Source: Sphingomonas sp. 8AM
GTDB taxonomy: Bacteria > Pseudomonadota > Alphaproteobacteria > Sphingomonadales > Sphingomonadaceae
Direction: 5' to 3'
DNA length: 64,000 bases
Assembly (NCBI RefSeq): GCF_902506455.1
Contig: NZ_LR733844.1
Location: 1,006,863 to 1,070,862 of the forward strand
Of the stretch, positions 8,345 through 18,014 are shown one piece after another (the stretch's first letter is position 1; each line of letters opens with the position of its first letter). A program made the position numbers and the translations under genes. The notes beneath the pieces are model-generated. The model did no database searches, had not been told where the DNA came from, and saw only the letters and a list, made by a program, of their open reading frames with translations.

Positions 8345-10972
8345 ATGAAGCCAGTGATGACGCGACCGTTCGGGACCGGGGACATGGCGGCGCGTATTCG
8401 CGCCTTCGACTGGTCGCGCACCGCGCTGGGCCCGATCGCGACATGGCCGGCGGAGCTGATGTCGACGGTCGAGACGATGCTGGCGATGCCGCGTCCGGCG
8501 ACGGTGCTGTGGGGCGAGGCGTTGCTGCAACTCTATAACGACGCCTATGTCGAGGTCGCGCGCGACCGGCATCCCGGGCTGCTCGGCCGACCGGTCTTCG
8601 AGGGGTGGAGCGACGTCTACGACGAGCAGGTCGCGCAGCGGCTGGCACGGGTGCGGGCGGGCGAGGCGGTGTCGGTGACCGGGCGCGAGGTCGCGCTGCG
8701 CGACGCGTCGGGGCGCTTCGAGCGGCGCAGCTTCGACATCACGTGGATGCCGGTGCGCGATGCCGGGGGAGCGGTGGCCGGCGCATTGCAGCAGCTCGTC
8801 GAGGTGACCGATCACCGCCGCGCCACCGCGCAGTTGCGCGACAGCGAGGCGCAGCTGCGGATGATGGTGACGACCGGCAGCCACATGCTGTTCCGGATGA
8901 GTGCCGACTGGCGCTTCCTGCTGCGGCTCGAAGGGCGCGGGATGCTGCCCGACGTGTCCGTGCCGGTCGACGACTGGGTCGGGCGCTTCATCCCGGACGA
9001 GGATCGTGGCGCCGTCTTCGCGGCGGTGGCGGTCGCGCTGGACGGACCGGGGATGTTCGAGCTGGAGCACCGGGTCCGCTGTGCGAACGGTACGGTCGGC
9101 TGGGTAGCGTCGCGCGCATTGCCGGTGCTCGACGCCAGCGGGCGGGTCACCGAATGGTTCGGGACCGGGATCGACGTCACCGCGCGCCGCACCGCCGACG
9201 AGGTCGTGCGGCGCAGCGAGGAGTTGCGGCGGATCGCGCTCGACGGCGGCGGAATGGGAGCGTGGCGGGTCGATCTCGCCACGCGCGAGGTGCGCGGCGA
9301 CGCGCGCTTCTTCGCGCTGCTGGGCATGCCACCCGGTGACGAGCCGCGCCCGGCTGCCGACTTCCTCGACCGGCTGTCGCCACAGGGACGCGACACGGTC
9401 AACCGCTTCGTCACGCAGCGCATCACACCGGGCGAGGAGTTCGACGGCGAGCTGGCGATCGTCGCTGGCGCCACCGCCGGGTGCTGGCTACGCTGGCGCG
9501 GACGCGCGGACGGGCCGGACACGCGCATCGTCCACGGTGTGGTCTTCGACGTGACCGGGCAGCGCGAGGCGACCGAGCGGCTGCGCGAGCGCGAGGAGCT
9601 GCTGCGGCTGTTCGGCGACGCCTCGCGCGACGCCTTGTGGATCCGCGACGCGCAGACGTTGCGCTGGCGCTACGTCACGCCGGCGTTCCGGACGATCTAC
9701 GGGCGGCCGCGGCGGCTGGTGCTAAGCGGGGATCATTACCGCAACTGGCTGGCGCTGATCCTGCCGGAGGACCGCGCCGCGGTGGAGGCGGCGATCGCGC
9801 GGGTGCGGGACGGGGAGCATGTCACCGTCGATTACCGCATCCGCTACGCGGGCGACGGTGAGACGCGCTGGCTGCGCACCACCAAATTCCCGATCCGCGA
9901 CGCCGACGGCCGCGTGACGCTGATCGGCGGCATTACGTCCGACGTCACCGCCTCGCGGCAGGCGCGTGCGGCGCTGACGCGCAGCGAGGAGCGATTGCGC
10001 AGCGCGGTCGAGGTCGGCGGGATCGGGCTGTGGGACTGGAACGTCGCTACCGACGAGGTCCATTGGTCTGCCGAGCATTTCCTGCTCCAAGGCTATCCGG
10101 TCGGCTCGGTCGAGCCAAGCTATGCCGCGTGGCTGGCACGCCTCCACCCCGACGACCGCGCCGAGGCCGAGACGCTGATGGCCGCGGCAATGGCGGGTGG
10201 ACGCTCCTATGCGCAGGAATTCCGGGTGGTCCACCCCGATGGCGCGATCCACTGGCATTCGGCGCGCGGGCGCTTCTTCTTCGACGACGCCGGGCAGCCG
10301 GTGCGGATGGTCGGCGCGATCATCGACGTCACGGAGCGGCGCGTCTGGGCGGAGCGGCAACAGGTGTTGATCGCGGAACTGCAGCACCGCACCCGCAACC
10401 TGATCGGGGTGGTCCGCGCGCTCGCCGACAAAAGCGCACGATCGAGCCGCGACCTGCCCGAGTTTCACGCGCGGTTCGGCGACCGGTTGCAGGCGCTGGT
10501 CCGTGTGCAGGGCCTGCTGTCGCGATTGTCCGACGACGATCGCGTCACCTTCGACAATCTGCTCGAGGCCGAGATGGCCGCGCTCGACGGTGAGGCGGCA
10601 GCGGTGACGCTGATCGGGCCCAAGGGGGTGCGACTGCGCTCCTCGACGGTGCAGACGCTGGCGATGGCACTTCACGAACTGGCGACCAATGCGGTCAAAT
10701 ATGGCGCGCTTGGCGCGGCGGGCGGGCGGCTGGCGATCGCCTGGGAGGTCGTGGCCGGCGTGGACGAGACGCCGTGGCTGCATATCGACTGGCACGAGAC
10801 GGGCGTGACGATGCCCCCGGCGGGGAGCGCACCGCTCGGGTCGGGCGACGGGCGCGAGCTGATCGAACACGCGCTGCCCTATCAGCTCGGCGCTCGAACC
10901 TCGTTCGCGCTAGGCGCCGATGGCGTTCGCTGTCGGATCGCTATCCCGATCTCGCGTCGCGCCGGCGACTGA
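8345..10972 (+). CDS. Multi-PAS HWE-family sensor histidine kinase
   Basis: This 875-residue protein has no membrane segment, so it should be a soluble sensor. About five PAS/PAC modules precede the kinase (roughly residues 10-145, 165-280, 290-405, 415-540 and 545-665). The phospho-acceptor is His681 in ELQHRTRN, typical of HWE/HisKA_2 kinases, and the N box ALHELATNAVKYGAL plus WHETG supply the His and Trp-x-Glu that name the HWE family. I do not see the LOV cysteine motif, so light sensing is not supported. Its 3' end overlaps the convergent LysR gene by 63 bases. No response regulator is fused to it; the partner is unknown. Confidence 0.9.
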   Translation: MKPVMTRPFGTGDMAARIRAFDWSRTALGPIATWPAELMSTVETMLAMPRPATVLWGEALLQLYNDAYVEVARDRHPGLLGRPVFEGWSDVYDEQVAQRLARVRAGEAVSVTGREVALRDASGRFERRSFDITWMPVRDAGGAVAGALQQLVEVTDHRRATAQLRDSEAQLRMMVTTGSHMLFRMSADWRFLLRLEGRGMLPDVSVPVDDWVGRFIPDEDRGAVFAAVAVALDGPGMFELEHRVRCANGTVGWVASRALPVLDASGRVTEWFGTGIDVTARRTADEVVRRSEELRRIALDGGGMGAWRVDLATREVRGDARFFALLGMPPGDEPRPAADFLDRLSPQGRDTVNRFVTQRITPGEEFDGELAIVAGATAGCWLRWRGRADGPDTRIVHGVVFDVTGQREATERLREREELLRLFGDASRDALWIRDAQTLRWRYVTPAFRTIYGRPRRLVLSGDHYRNWLALILPEDRAAVEAAIARVRDGEHVTVDYRIRYAGDGETRWLRTTKFPIRDADGRVTLIGGITSDVTASRQARAALTRSEERLRSAVEVGGIGLWDWNVATDEVHWSAEHFLLQGYPVGSVEPSYAAWLARLHPDDRAEAETLMAAAMAGGRSYAQEFRVVHPDGAIHWHSARGRFFFDDAGQPVRMVGAIIDVTERRVWAERQQVLIAELQHRTRNLIGVVRALADKSARSSRDLPEFHARFGDRLQALVRVQGLLSRLSDDDRVTFDNLLEAEMAALDGEAAAVTLIGPKGVRLRSSTVQTLAMALHELATNAVKYGALGAAGGRLAIAWEVVAGVDETPWLHIDWHETGVTMPPAGSAPLGSGDGRELIEHALPYQLGARTSFALGADGVRCRIAIPISRRAGD

Positions 10973-11854
10973 CCACGGTGCGGGATCGAGCGTCCGGCGC
11001 AGGAAGCCGATAAACGCGGTCACCGCCGCCGGCACCGCCGGCGCGCGCGGATGAAGCGCGTGGATCGCGAGATCGGACGGGCCCTGCCAGTCCGGCAGCA
11101 CCGGCACGAGCCGTCCCGCCGCCAGCGCCTCGCCGACATCCCACAGCGAACGCAGCGCGATCCCGACCCCGGACAACGCGAGCTCGCGGACGATCTCGCT
11201 CGAATTGGTCCGGACGTGGCTCTGCACGTCGATCGCGACGCTGCGGCGGCCATTGACCAGTCGCCACGGCGACTGGCCGTCAGCGGCGAGCAGCCGATGC
11301 CGGGTCAGCTCCGCCGGCGTGCGCGGCGTGCCATAATCGGCAAGATAGGTCGGTGCGGCGCACAGCAGGCGTGGGCTGTCGGCCAGCCGGTGCGCGGTGA
11401 GGCCGGGCGGGATCTCACGCGCGATCCGCACCGCGACATCAACGCGCGCGGCGACCAGATCGACATTGGCATCGTCGAGGAGCAGCTCCAGCGACACGCC
11501 CGGCGCGACGCGAAGAAAGTCGTGCAGCCGCGGGGCGATGTGCAGCCGCCCGAACGAGGTCGGCGCGGAGACGCGCAGCGCGCCGGCCGGTTCGTCGCGC
11601 AGCCCGGCGACGCGCGCCTCTGCCGCAGCGACGTCGCGCAGGATCCCGACGACATCGGCGTGGAAGCGCTCGCCGGCGTCGGTCACCGCCAGCCGCCGCG
11701 TCGTGCGCTGGATCAGCCGCACGCCGAGCCGTGCCTCCAGCCGCGCCAGCCGCTTCGACGCCATCGCGGGCGAGATGCCGAGCGCGCGTGCCGCCGCGGA
11801 CAGGCTGCCGGCCTCGATCACCTGCGCGAACAGCACATAATCGGGGTCGAGCAT
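10910..11854 (-). CDS. LysR-family transcriptional regulator
   Basis: This 314-residue regulator has an N-terminal winged helix-turn-helix ([20 protein letters not shown] at about residues 16-35) and a LysR substrate-binding domain. ATG 11854 is chosen because GAGGGA lies eight bases upstream; a GTG at 11866 is the alternative. The gene is divergent from malate synthase G with a 92-base gap, the classic LysR layout, so it may control glcB (inference). Its last 63 bases overlap the end of the PAS kinase gene on the other strand. Confidence 0.88.
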   Translation of the reverse strand: MLDPDYVLFAQVIEAGSLSAAARALGISPAMASKRLARLEARLGVRLIQRTTRRLAVTDAGERFHADVVGILRDVAAAEARVAGLRDEPAGALRVSAPTSFGRLHIAPRLHDFLRVAPGVSLELLLDDANVDLVAARVDVAVRIAREIPPGLTAHRLADSPRLLCAAPTYLADYGTPRTPAELTRHRLLAADGQSPWRLVNGRRSVAIDVQSHVRTNSSEIVRELALSGVGIALRSLWDVGEALAAGRLVPVLPDWQGPSDLAIHALHPRAPAVPAAVTAFIGFLRRTLDPAPWSVAGATRDRDSDPTANAIGA

Positions 11855-11931
11855 TCGTTCCCTCACGGAAAAGGTGTGTGGAACCTTTGCCGCCTACCGA
11901 CAGGATCGCAAGCCGCTTATGGCTGTCGGCC

Positions 11932-11937
11932 AGGAGG
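11932..11937 (+). promoter_or_regulatory. Shine-Dalgarno site fixing the glcB start
   Basis: A perfect AGGAGG lies nine bases before ATG 11947. An in-frame ATG at 11938 touches it directly and is therefore too close to be used. Confidence 0.75.
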
Positions 11938-11946
11938 ATGTCGCTG

Positions 11947-14037
11947 ATGACCGAGCAGTATGAGAACCGCGCCGGCCTGCAGGTCGCCACGGCGCTCGCG
12001 ACCTTTATGGAAGCGCGTGCGCTACCCGGCACCGGCATGGCCGCCGACGCTTTCTGGCGCGGACTGGCCGCCCTTTATGCGCGCTTCGCTCCCGACAACG
12101 CCGCGCTGCTGCGCCGCCGCGATGCGTTGCAGGCGCAGATCGACGCGTGGCACCGCGACCGCGGAGGGCAGCCGCACGACGCCGCCGGCTACCAGGCATT
12201 TCTGCGTGAGATCGGCTATCTGGTCGCCGAGCCCGCACCGTTCACGATCGCGCCCGGGGCCGTCGACGACGAGGTGGCCCGCATCCCGGGGCCACAACTG
12301 GTCGTCCCGATCCTCAACGCGCGCTTCCTGCTCAATGCCGCCAATGCGCGGTGGGGGAGCCTCTACGATGCACTGTACGGCACCGACGCGCTGCCCGGCA
12401 CGCCCGCCGGTCCGGGCTACGATCCGGCGCGCGGCGCAAAGGTAATCGAATGGGCGCGCGCGTTCCTCGACGAAGCGGTGCCGCTGGCGCAGGGCAGCTG
12501 GCGCGACTGGGCGGGGGGCATGCCCGCACTCGCCGAGCCGTCGCAGCTTGCCGGGCGAGCCGGCGACAACTGGCTGCTGCGCCGTCACGGGCTGCACATC
12601 GAACTGGTCATCGACCGCACGCACGCGATCGGTTGCCACGACCGCGCCGGGTTGGCCGACGTGCTTCTCGAAGCTGCGCTGACCACGATCTGCGATCTCG
12701 AGGATTCGGTTGCCGCGGTCGATGCTGCCGACAAGGTGGCGGCCTATGCCAACTGGCTCGGGCTGATGCGCGGCGATCTGCAAGCAACGTTCGACAAGCA
12801 TGGCCGCCGCGTCACCCGTCGCCTCAACCCCGATCGCGCCTATGTCGCGCCCGACGGCGCGCGGTTCACGCTGCCGGGCCGCAGCCTGTTGTTCGTCCGC
12901 AACGTCGGAAATCTGATGACCACCCCCGCGCTGTTGCTTGCGGACGGCAGCGAGGCGCCCGAAGGCATTCTCGATGCGGTCGTCACCAGCCTGATTGCGC
13001 TCCACGATCTGCGCGGCGCGCGTCGCAACTCGCGCGCCGGCGCGATCTATATCGTCAAGCCGAAGCTGCACGGCCCCGACGAGGCGGCGTTCACCGACCG
13101 GCTGTTCGATGCGGTCGAGGATCTGCTCGGGCTGGCGCGGCACACCATCAAGGTCGGGGTGATGGACGAGGAACGCCGCACCAGCGCCAATCTCGCCGCC
13201 TGTATCCACGCGGTGCGCGAGCGCATCGTCTTCATCAACACCGGCTTTCTCGATCGCACCGGCGACGAGCTCCATACCTCGATGCAGGCCGGGGCGATGG
13301 TTCGCAAGGCGCAGATGAAAGACACGGCGTGGATCGCCGCCTATGAGGATCGCAATGTCCAGATCGGGCTGGCGTGCGGCTTTGCGGGGCGTGCGCAGAT
13401 CGGCAAGGGGATGTGGACCGCGCCCGACCGGATGCGCGACATGCTCGAACAAAAGGTCGCGCATCCGATCGCCGGGGCGACCACCGCCTGGGTACCGTCA
13501 CCGACCGCCGCAACGCTCCATGCCACGCATTATCACCAGGTCGCGGTGGCCGCGCGGCAGGCAGCACGCGCGGCCGAGCCGGTCGCGCCGCTCGACGCAC
13601 TGCTGACGCTTCCGCTCGCCGCCGGGCAGAACTGGTCGGCGCAGGAGATTGCCGACGAGCTGGACAACAATGCGCAGGGCATCCTCGGTTATGTCGTGCG
13701 CTGGATCGATCAGGGAGTCGGCTGCTCAAAGGTGCCCGACATCCACGATGTCGGATTGATGGAGGATCGCGCGACGCTCCGCATTTCGTCGCAGCATCTC
13801 GCCAACTGGCTGCATCACGGCGTCGCCACCCGCGCGCAGGTCGAGGCGGCGTTCGCGCGCATGGCGGCGCGGGTCGACGCGCAGAACGCCGCCGATCCCG
13901 GCTACCGGTCGCTTACGCCCGACAGTCTGGCGATGCAGGCGGCGCAGGCGCTTGTCTTCGAGGGGCGGTCGCAACCGAACGGCTATACCGAGCCGCTGCT
14001 CCACCGCTATCGCCGCCGCGCCAAGTTAGCCGAATAG
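11947..14037 (+). CDS. glcB: Malate synthase G
   Basis: This 696-residue enzyme condenses glyoxylate with acetyl-CoA to give malate in the glyoxylate shunt. Family signatures include [56 protein letters not shown] and [17 protein letters not shown]. Length fits isoform G (about 720) and not isoform A (about 530). The strong ribosome site decides the start. The divergent LysR gene may regulate it. Acetyl-CoA synthetase at 20965-22893 would supply its acetyl-CoA during growth on acetate, although the genes are not linked in an operon. Confidence 0.95.
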   Translation: MTEQYENRAGLQVATALATFMEARALPGTGMAADAFWRGLAALYARFAPDNAALLRRRDALQAQIDAWHRDRGGQPHDAAGYQAFLREIGYLVAEPAPFTIAPGAVDDEVARIPGPQLVVPILNARFLLNAANARWGSLYDALYGTDALPGTPAGPGYDPARGAKVIEWARAFLDEAVPLAQGSWRDWAGGMPALAEPSQLAGRAGDNWLLRRHGLHIELVIDRTHAIGCHDRAGLADVLLEAALTTICDLEDSVAAVDAADKVAAYANWLGLMRGDLQATFDKHGRRVTRRLNPDRAYVAPDGARFTLPGRSLLFVRNVGNLMTTPALLLADGSEAPEGILDAVVTSLIALHDLRGARRNSRAGAIYIVKPKLHGPDEAAFTDRLFDAVEDLLGLARHTIKVGVMDEERRTSANLAACIHAVRERIVFINTGFLDRTGDELHTSMQAGAMVRKAQMKDTAWIAAYEDRNVQIGLACGFAGRAQIGKGMWTAPDRMRDMLEQKVAHPIAGATTAWVPSPTAATLHATHYHQVAVAARQAARAAEPVAPLDALLTLPLAAGQNWSAQEIADELDNNAQGILGYVVRWIDQGVGCSKVPDIHDVGLMEDRATLRISSQHLANWLHHGVATRAQVEAAFARMAARVDAQNAADPGYRSLTPDSLAMQAAQALVFEGRSQPNGYTEPLLHRYRRRAKLAE

Positions 14038-14358
14038 GGCGGTTTCCGTTCGACCTGTATCATCGTGATGGCGTCAGGAGGGTTGTTGGCCAAGAGTGGG
14101 GCGAAGCAGGGGCTGGTATGCCCCTGCAAGCGTCGCGATGACGTCCAGCGACCTTCCTGACGCAACCCCGTCGGGGCGGGCCGATGTTGCCCGTGGCGGC
14201 GTCGCTCGTCAGTCACGGGGGCATAGCCCCGCTCCCTCCTCACTCCTTGCCTCGAACCAAAACCGGTCCCGTCACGATGATGCAGATCGGTCGGGAACCG
14301 CTCTGGGGCTGATCGACATTCGACGGCAGCAAGTTGGGCGTCAGAAGCAGGGTTGGAT

Positions 14359-14476
14359 CACGCGGGGGCGCGGAGGACGTAGAGCCGTACCGTGCGGAGC
14401 ACGCGTAATCCTGTCGTTCCAAATCGCTCCAGCTGCGGCGCGCGCAACATCTCTGCGCCCTCCGCGCCTCCGCGTG
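14359..14476. repeat. Inverted repeat with 26-base arms
   Basis: Arms at 14359-14384 and 14451-14476 are complementary with about three mismatches (they begin CACGCGG and end CCGCGTG), separated by 66 bases. No second copy is seen in the window. It looks like a small palindromic element. Confidence 0.6.
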
Positions 14477-14540
14477 AGGACGCTTTTCCCTTACGCCTTC
14501 TCATCAGCCTGAATGTCGATCGGCCCTAGGTCCAATCCCT

Positions 14541-14625
14541 CATCGTCCCGGCCTGATCCGGGACGCAGCTGCTTCGCGGATCGCCGCGGTTCGAAGAGTG
14601 CGCACGAATCAAGTTCGTGACGACA
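14541..14625. repeat. Degenerate family 1 palindrome
   Basis: The left arm retains CGTCCCGGCCTGATCCGGGA and the right arm AATCAAGTTCGTGACGAC. The arms have diverged, so this is probably an old copy. Confidence 0.5.
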
Positions 14626-14810
14626 ATTGGACAGGATCGGCGCGGTCAGCCGCATTGACGCGCGATACAATCCGCTACGGGCGTACAACGTCCTTGTCTG
14701 ACAATCGGGGCTGATCCGCCCTCGATCCGTGCGCTTATTCCAGATTGCTAATACGTGGTAAATCTGCCGCTTGGCGCCAGGAACTCGCCTTTCATGAAAC
14801 TGCCATGATA

Positions 14811-14839
14811 TTGACGCTTCAATCCTCCCCGGATTATGT
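14811..14839 (+). promoter_or_regulatory. Candidate sigma-70 promoter for the TonB receptor
   Basis: TTGACG (14811-14816) and TTATGT (14834-14839) are 17 bases apart, about 50 bases before the receptor start. This is a consensus match only. Confidence 0.4.
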
Positions 14840-14888
14840 CTGATTAATAAACGTCGCGAACGGGATCGCGGAGCGTGGGAGAGATGCA

Positions 14889-17717
14889 GTGAAGGCGACG
14901 TTGAAAACCCTGTTCCGAACGGCATTGCTGACCGGAACCGCGCTGACGCCGGGGCTCGCCGCCGCGCAGGATGTATCGCTGCCGCAAGAGGCGAGCGCGG
15001 TCGCGCCGACCACGCCCGTCGCCGCCACCGGCCCTGCCGCCGACGACATCGTCGTCACCGGCGTGCGCGCCAGCCTCCGCTCGGCGCAGGCGCTCAAGCG
15101 CGATTCGGCGTCGATCCTCGACGCGGTCGTCGCCGAGGACATCGGCAAATTGCCCGACAACAACGCGTCCGAAGCGCTGGCGCGCGTCACCGGCGTACAG
15201 GTCAACCGCTCGAACGACGAAGCGAACAGCGTGCTGATCCGCGGGCTCGGCGACATCAGCACCACCTTCAACAATCGCGAGATCTTCACCGCCGAGAACC
15301 GCGGCGTCGCATTGCAGGACTTCCCGGCCGGCGCGCTTGCCGCGCTCGAGGTCTACAAGTCCGGCACCGCCGACCTGATCGAGCCGGGGCTCGCCGGGCT
15401 GGTCAACGTCCGCTCGCGTCGGCCGTTCGATTTCACCGGCTTCGAGATCGCGGGCGGCATCCGCGGCGCGTATAACGACCAGTCGGGCAAGCTTGACCCG
15501 GTCGGCAACATCCTGATCACCGATCGCTGGGATACCGGGATCGGCGAGATCGGCGCACTGGTCAATTTTGCGCTCACCCGCACCCGCTATCGCAACGCGG
15601 TCCGCTTCAACGATCAGGCGACCCGCACCGCAGCGGGTGACGCCGGCAACGCGACCGACGATCTGACCGTCACCACGCCGGGCGTCGGCACCGACTTCCG
15701 CTTCCCTAATTCGGTCGGCAATTATTTCGCGACCGGCACCCGCACGCGTCCCTCGGTCAACGGCAGCCTGCAATGGCGTCCGAGCGACCGGCTGGAGGTC
15801 TATGCCGACGGTCTGTGGCAGGCGTATCGCGGCGAACAGTCGAACGAGAACTTCACCGCGCTGCTTGAATCCGCGACGCTGGCGCTGCCGGGCCAGACCG
15901 GCACGCGCCCGACGCTCAGCAACGTCGTGCTCGACCCGAATGACCCGCGCAAGGTGCTCAGCCTCACCAAGACCGGCGGGCTCGCGCCGCAGCAGTTCCG
16001 CTCGACCTTCAACGACCGGACCGACACCTATCAGGGCGCGATCGGCTTCGTATGGAAGGGCGACCGCGCGAAGATCAGCAGCGATTACGCCTATACCTAC
16101 AGCACCTATTCGCAGCTCGAATACAGTCTCGACGCGCGCTTCGCCTCGTCGCCGCAGGTCGATGTCGAGTTCGATCGCGACGGCGGTGCCTCGTTCAACT
16201 TCCCCGGCTTCGATGCGCAGAACCCCGACAATTACATCTGGCGCGGCTTCTACCAGAAGCGGTACCACGCCACCGGCGCCGGACATCAGTGGCGCACCGA
16301 CCTGCAACTCGACACCGATCTGCCGCTGATCCAGCGGCTCGACTTCGGCGTCCGCTGGGTGTCGCGGACCGCCAAGCTGGAACAGGGCGACCGTTATCTC
16401 GCCACCGACGCACTCGGCATCCCGCTCGCCAGCCTGCCGACCGGCGCATTGGAGAAGGTCGAGGACGGCTTCCGCCAGCCGGCGGCGCAGTTCCGCAACT
16501 GGCTGATGCCGTCGCGCTCCGCGATCCGCTCCAATTTCGATGCGCTGCGCGCGCTGACCTATTCGGTCGGCCCGCGATTGATCGCGCGCGATCCCAACAA
16601 CGTCGACCTGCGCGACAGCGTCGCCCGCTTCGGCCAGGAAGAGATCGCATTGCGCGAGGACGGCGGGTTCAGCGCGCAGGAGAGCACGTATGCGGCTTAT
16701 GCAATGGCACGCTACGACTTTACGATCGCCGGAATTGAGGTTGACGGCACCGCGGGCGTTCGCGTCGTCAACAACGACGGCACCTATCGTGGCGTAACGC
16801 GGCTCAACACCGACGATGTCATCTCGTTCGTGCCGCAGGTGAACCGCCAGAATTACGTCGACGTGCTGCCGTCGTTCGGCGCGCGACTGAAGTTCACGCC
16901 GAAGTTGCAGGCGCGCCTCGCCTATACCGAGACGCGCACCCGCCCGAACTTCAGCCAGCTGAACCCGGCGTTCAACATCACCCGCAGCACCGTAACCGGC
17001 GGCGCGTTCGATGCGAGCGGCAGTGGCGGCAACCCCGATCTGGTGCCGCTGACGTCGAACAACTGGGACGCGACGCTGGAATGGTATTTCGCGCCGACCG
17101 GATCGTTCACCGCCTCGGTCTTCTACCGCGACCTGTTCGGCTTCATCAGCACCTATAGCACGATCGTGCAGGACCCGACCTACGGCCGCCTGCAAGTCTC
17201 GCGTCCCGAAAACGCGGGCTCGGGCCGCATCAAGGGCGCCGAGGCGAACTTCCAGACCTTCTTCGACTTCCTGCCCGGCCTGCTCAGCGGTTTCGGGACG
17301 CAGCTCAACGTCACCTATCTCGACGGCACCAACCAGTTGCCGTCGACGCTGGGTGAGGCGGCGCCGGTCGTGCCGATCACCGGCGTGTCGAAGTGGACGT
17401 ACAATGCCACCGGCTTCTACGAAAAGGGGCCGATCTCGGCGCGGCTGTCGTACAATCGCCGCTCGGAATTCGTCGACAGCTTTACCCGCAATCCCGGCGA
17501 GGCGCAGTTCGCGGGTGTGACGGTGCGGCCGATCTCGCGGCTCGACTTCTCGGCGTCCTACACGCCGTTCGAGAACATCACGCTGACCGCCGACGTCAGC
17601 AACATCCTCGCGCAGCCGTGGCGCAACTATCGCAACTTCGCCGCCGACGCCGGCTATCCGGTCGATGTCCGCGAGGAAGGGCGCTATTACTCGCTCGGCG
17701 TCCGCTTCCGCCTCTGA
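14889..17717 (+). CDS. TonB-dependent receptor (TonB-Xanth-Caul type)
   Basis: This 942-residue outer-membrane transporter begins at GTG 14889, preceded by GGGAGAGA. It has a signal peptide ending near GLAAAQ, a TonB box-like stretch (DDIVVTGVRAS), a plug domain (about residues 50-170, with NASEALARVTGVQVNRS and VLIRGL) and a large beta-barrel ending in YYSLGVRFRL. The pattern is that of the family found in Caulobacter and Xanthomonas for plant oligosaccharide import. Downstream, an esterase and a GH43 enzyme run in the opposite direction. A role in xylo- or arabino-oligosaccharide uptake is an inference from that context; iron uptake is less likely but not excluded. Confidence 0.9.
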   Translation: MKATLKTLFRTALLTGTALTPGLAAAQDVSLPQEASAVAPTTPVAATGPAADDIVVTGVRASLRSAQALKRDSASILDAVVAEDIGKLPDNNASEALARVTGVQVNRSNDEANSVLIRGLGDISTTFNNREIFTAENRGVALQDFPAGALAALEVYKSGTADLIEPGLAGLVNVRSRRPFDFTGFEIAGGIRGAYNDQSGKLDPVGNILITDRWDTGIGEIGALVNFALTRTRYRNAVRFNDQATRTAAGDAGNATDDLTVTTPGVGTDFRFPNSVGNYFATGTRTRPSVNGSLQWRPSDRLEVYADGLWQAYRGEQSNENFTALLESATLALPGQTGTRPTLSNVVLDPNDPRKVLSLTKTGGLAPQQFRSTFNDRTDTYQGAIGFVWKGDRAKISSDYAYTYSTYSQLEYSLDARFASSPQVDVEFDRDGGASFNFPGFDAQNPDNYIWRGFYQKRYHATGAGHQWRTDLQLDTDLPLIQRLDFGVRWVSRTAKLEQGDRYLATDALGIPLASLPTGALEKVEDGFRQPAAQFRNWLMPSRSAIRSNFDALRALTYSVGPRLIARDPNNVDLRDSVARFGQEEIALREDGGFSAQESTYAAYAMARYDFTIAGIEVDGTAGVRVVNNDGTYRGVTRLNTDDVISFVPQVNRQNYVDVLPSFGARLKFTPKLQARLAYTETRTRPNFSQLNPAFNITRSTVTGGAFDASGSGGNPDLVPLTSNNWDATLEWYFAPTGSFTASVFYRDLFGFISTYSTIVQDPTYGRLQVSRPENAGSGRIKGAEANFQTFFDFLPGLLSGFGTQLNVTYLDGTNQLPSTLGEAAPVVPITGVSKWTYNATGFYEKGPISARLSYNRRSEFVDSFTRNPGEAQFAGVTVRPISRLDFSASYTPFENITLTADVSNILAQPWRNYRNFAADAGYPVDVREEGRYYSLGVRFRL

Positions 17718-17787
17718 GCCAACTATCGGCCCTGCGAGGGCAGGGGCGACACCCGTGGCCGGGACATCGTCGACCCGCCACAAAGAC

Positions 17788-17920
17788 CGTCTCCCCTGCG
17801 CAGGCAGGGGTCCATGACTGTTTCGTTTGTCGAAACATCAGACACATGCTGCCCGGCTGCTGTGTCAGCCCACCCGCACGACGAAGCAGACATAGGCCCC
17901 TGCCTGCGCAGGGGCGACGG
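17788..17920. repeat. Dispersed repeat, family 5 (single copy)
   Basis: This 133-base element has inverted ends: CTCCCCTGCGCAGGCAGGGG at the left and CCCCTGCCTGCGCAGGGGCG at the right. The middle contains TGTGTCAG and CGACGAAGCAGA, shared with the cluster at 23102-23460. It lies downstream of the TonB receptor gene. Confidence 0.75.
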
Positions 17921-17951
17921 CCTGAGGGGGCACGAACCCGATCACTCTCAA

Positions 17952-17990
17952 TCGTCGCCCCGAACTTGATCCGGGGCCCCGCTCTCTGTC
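17952..17990. repeat. Family 1 half-repeat
   Basis: It carries CGTCGCCCCGAACTTGATCC and GGGGCCCCGCT but lacks a clear right arm, so it is a truncated copy between the convergent receptor and esterase genes. Confidence 0.5.
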
Positions 17991-18014
17991 GAGAGACGGC
18001 GGCTCAGAAGACGC

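Larger units (their letters stand above)
14038..14888. other. 851-base gene-poor gap before the TonB receptor
   Basis: No convincing gene is present. It holds a GCAGGGGC/GCCCCTGC hairpin at 14106-14127, a CGGGG/CCCCG hairpin near 14216-14232, a long inverted repeat (14359-14476), a degenerate family 1 repeat (14541-14625) and a candidate promoter (14811-14839). Base composition drops in the last 200 bases, as expected for a promoter region. Confidence 0.6.

Noticed and set aside
8345..10972. LOV-type blue-light kinase
   Set aside because: None of the PAS domains shows the flavin-binding cysteine motif (NCRFLQ-like).
14600..14888. LacI-type operator in front of the TonB receptor
   Set aside because: The nearest look-alikes (around 14665 and 14750) do not keep the TGNTANCGNTANCA spacing, so inclusion in the regulon is not supported.
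14844..17783. 979-codon open frame on the minus strand opposite the TonB receptor
   Set aside because: It is a GC-driven antisense frame with low-complexity Arg/Glu/Val-rich translation and no known domain. The plus-strand receptor is clear.
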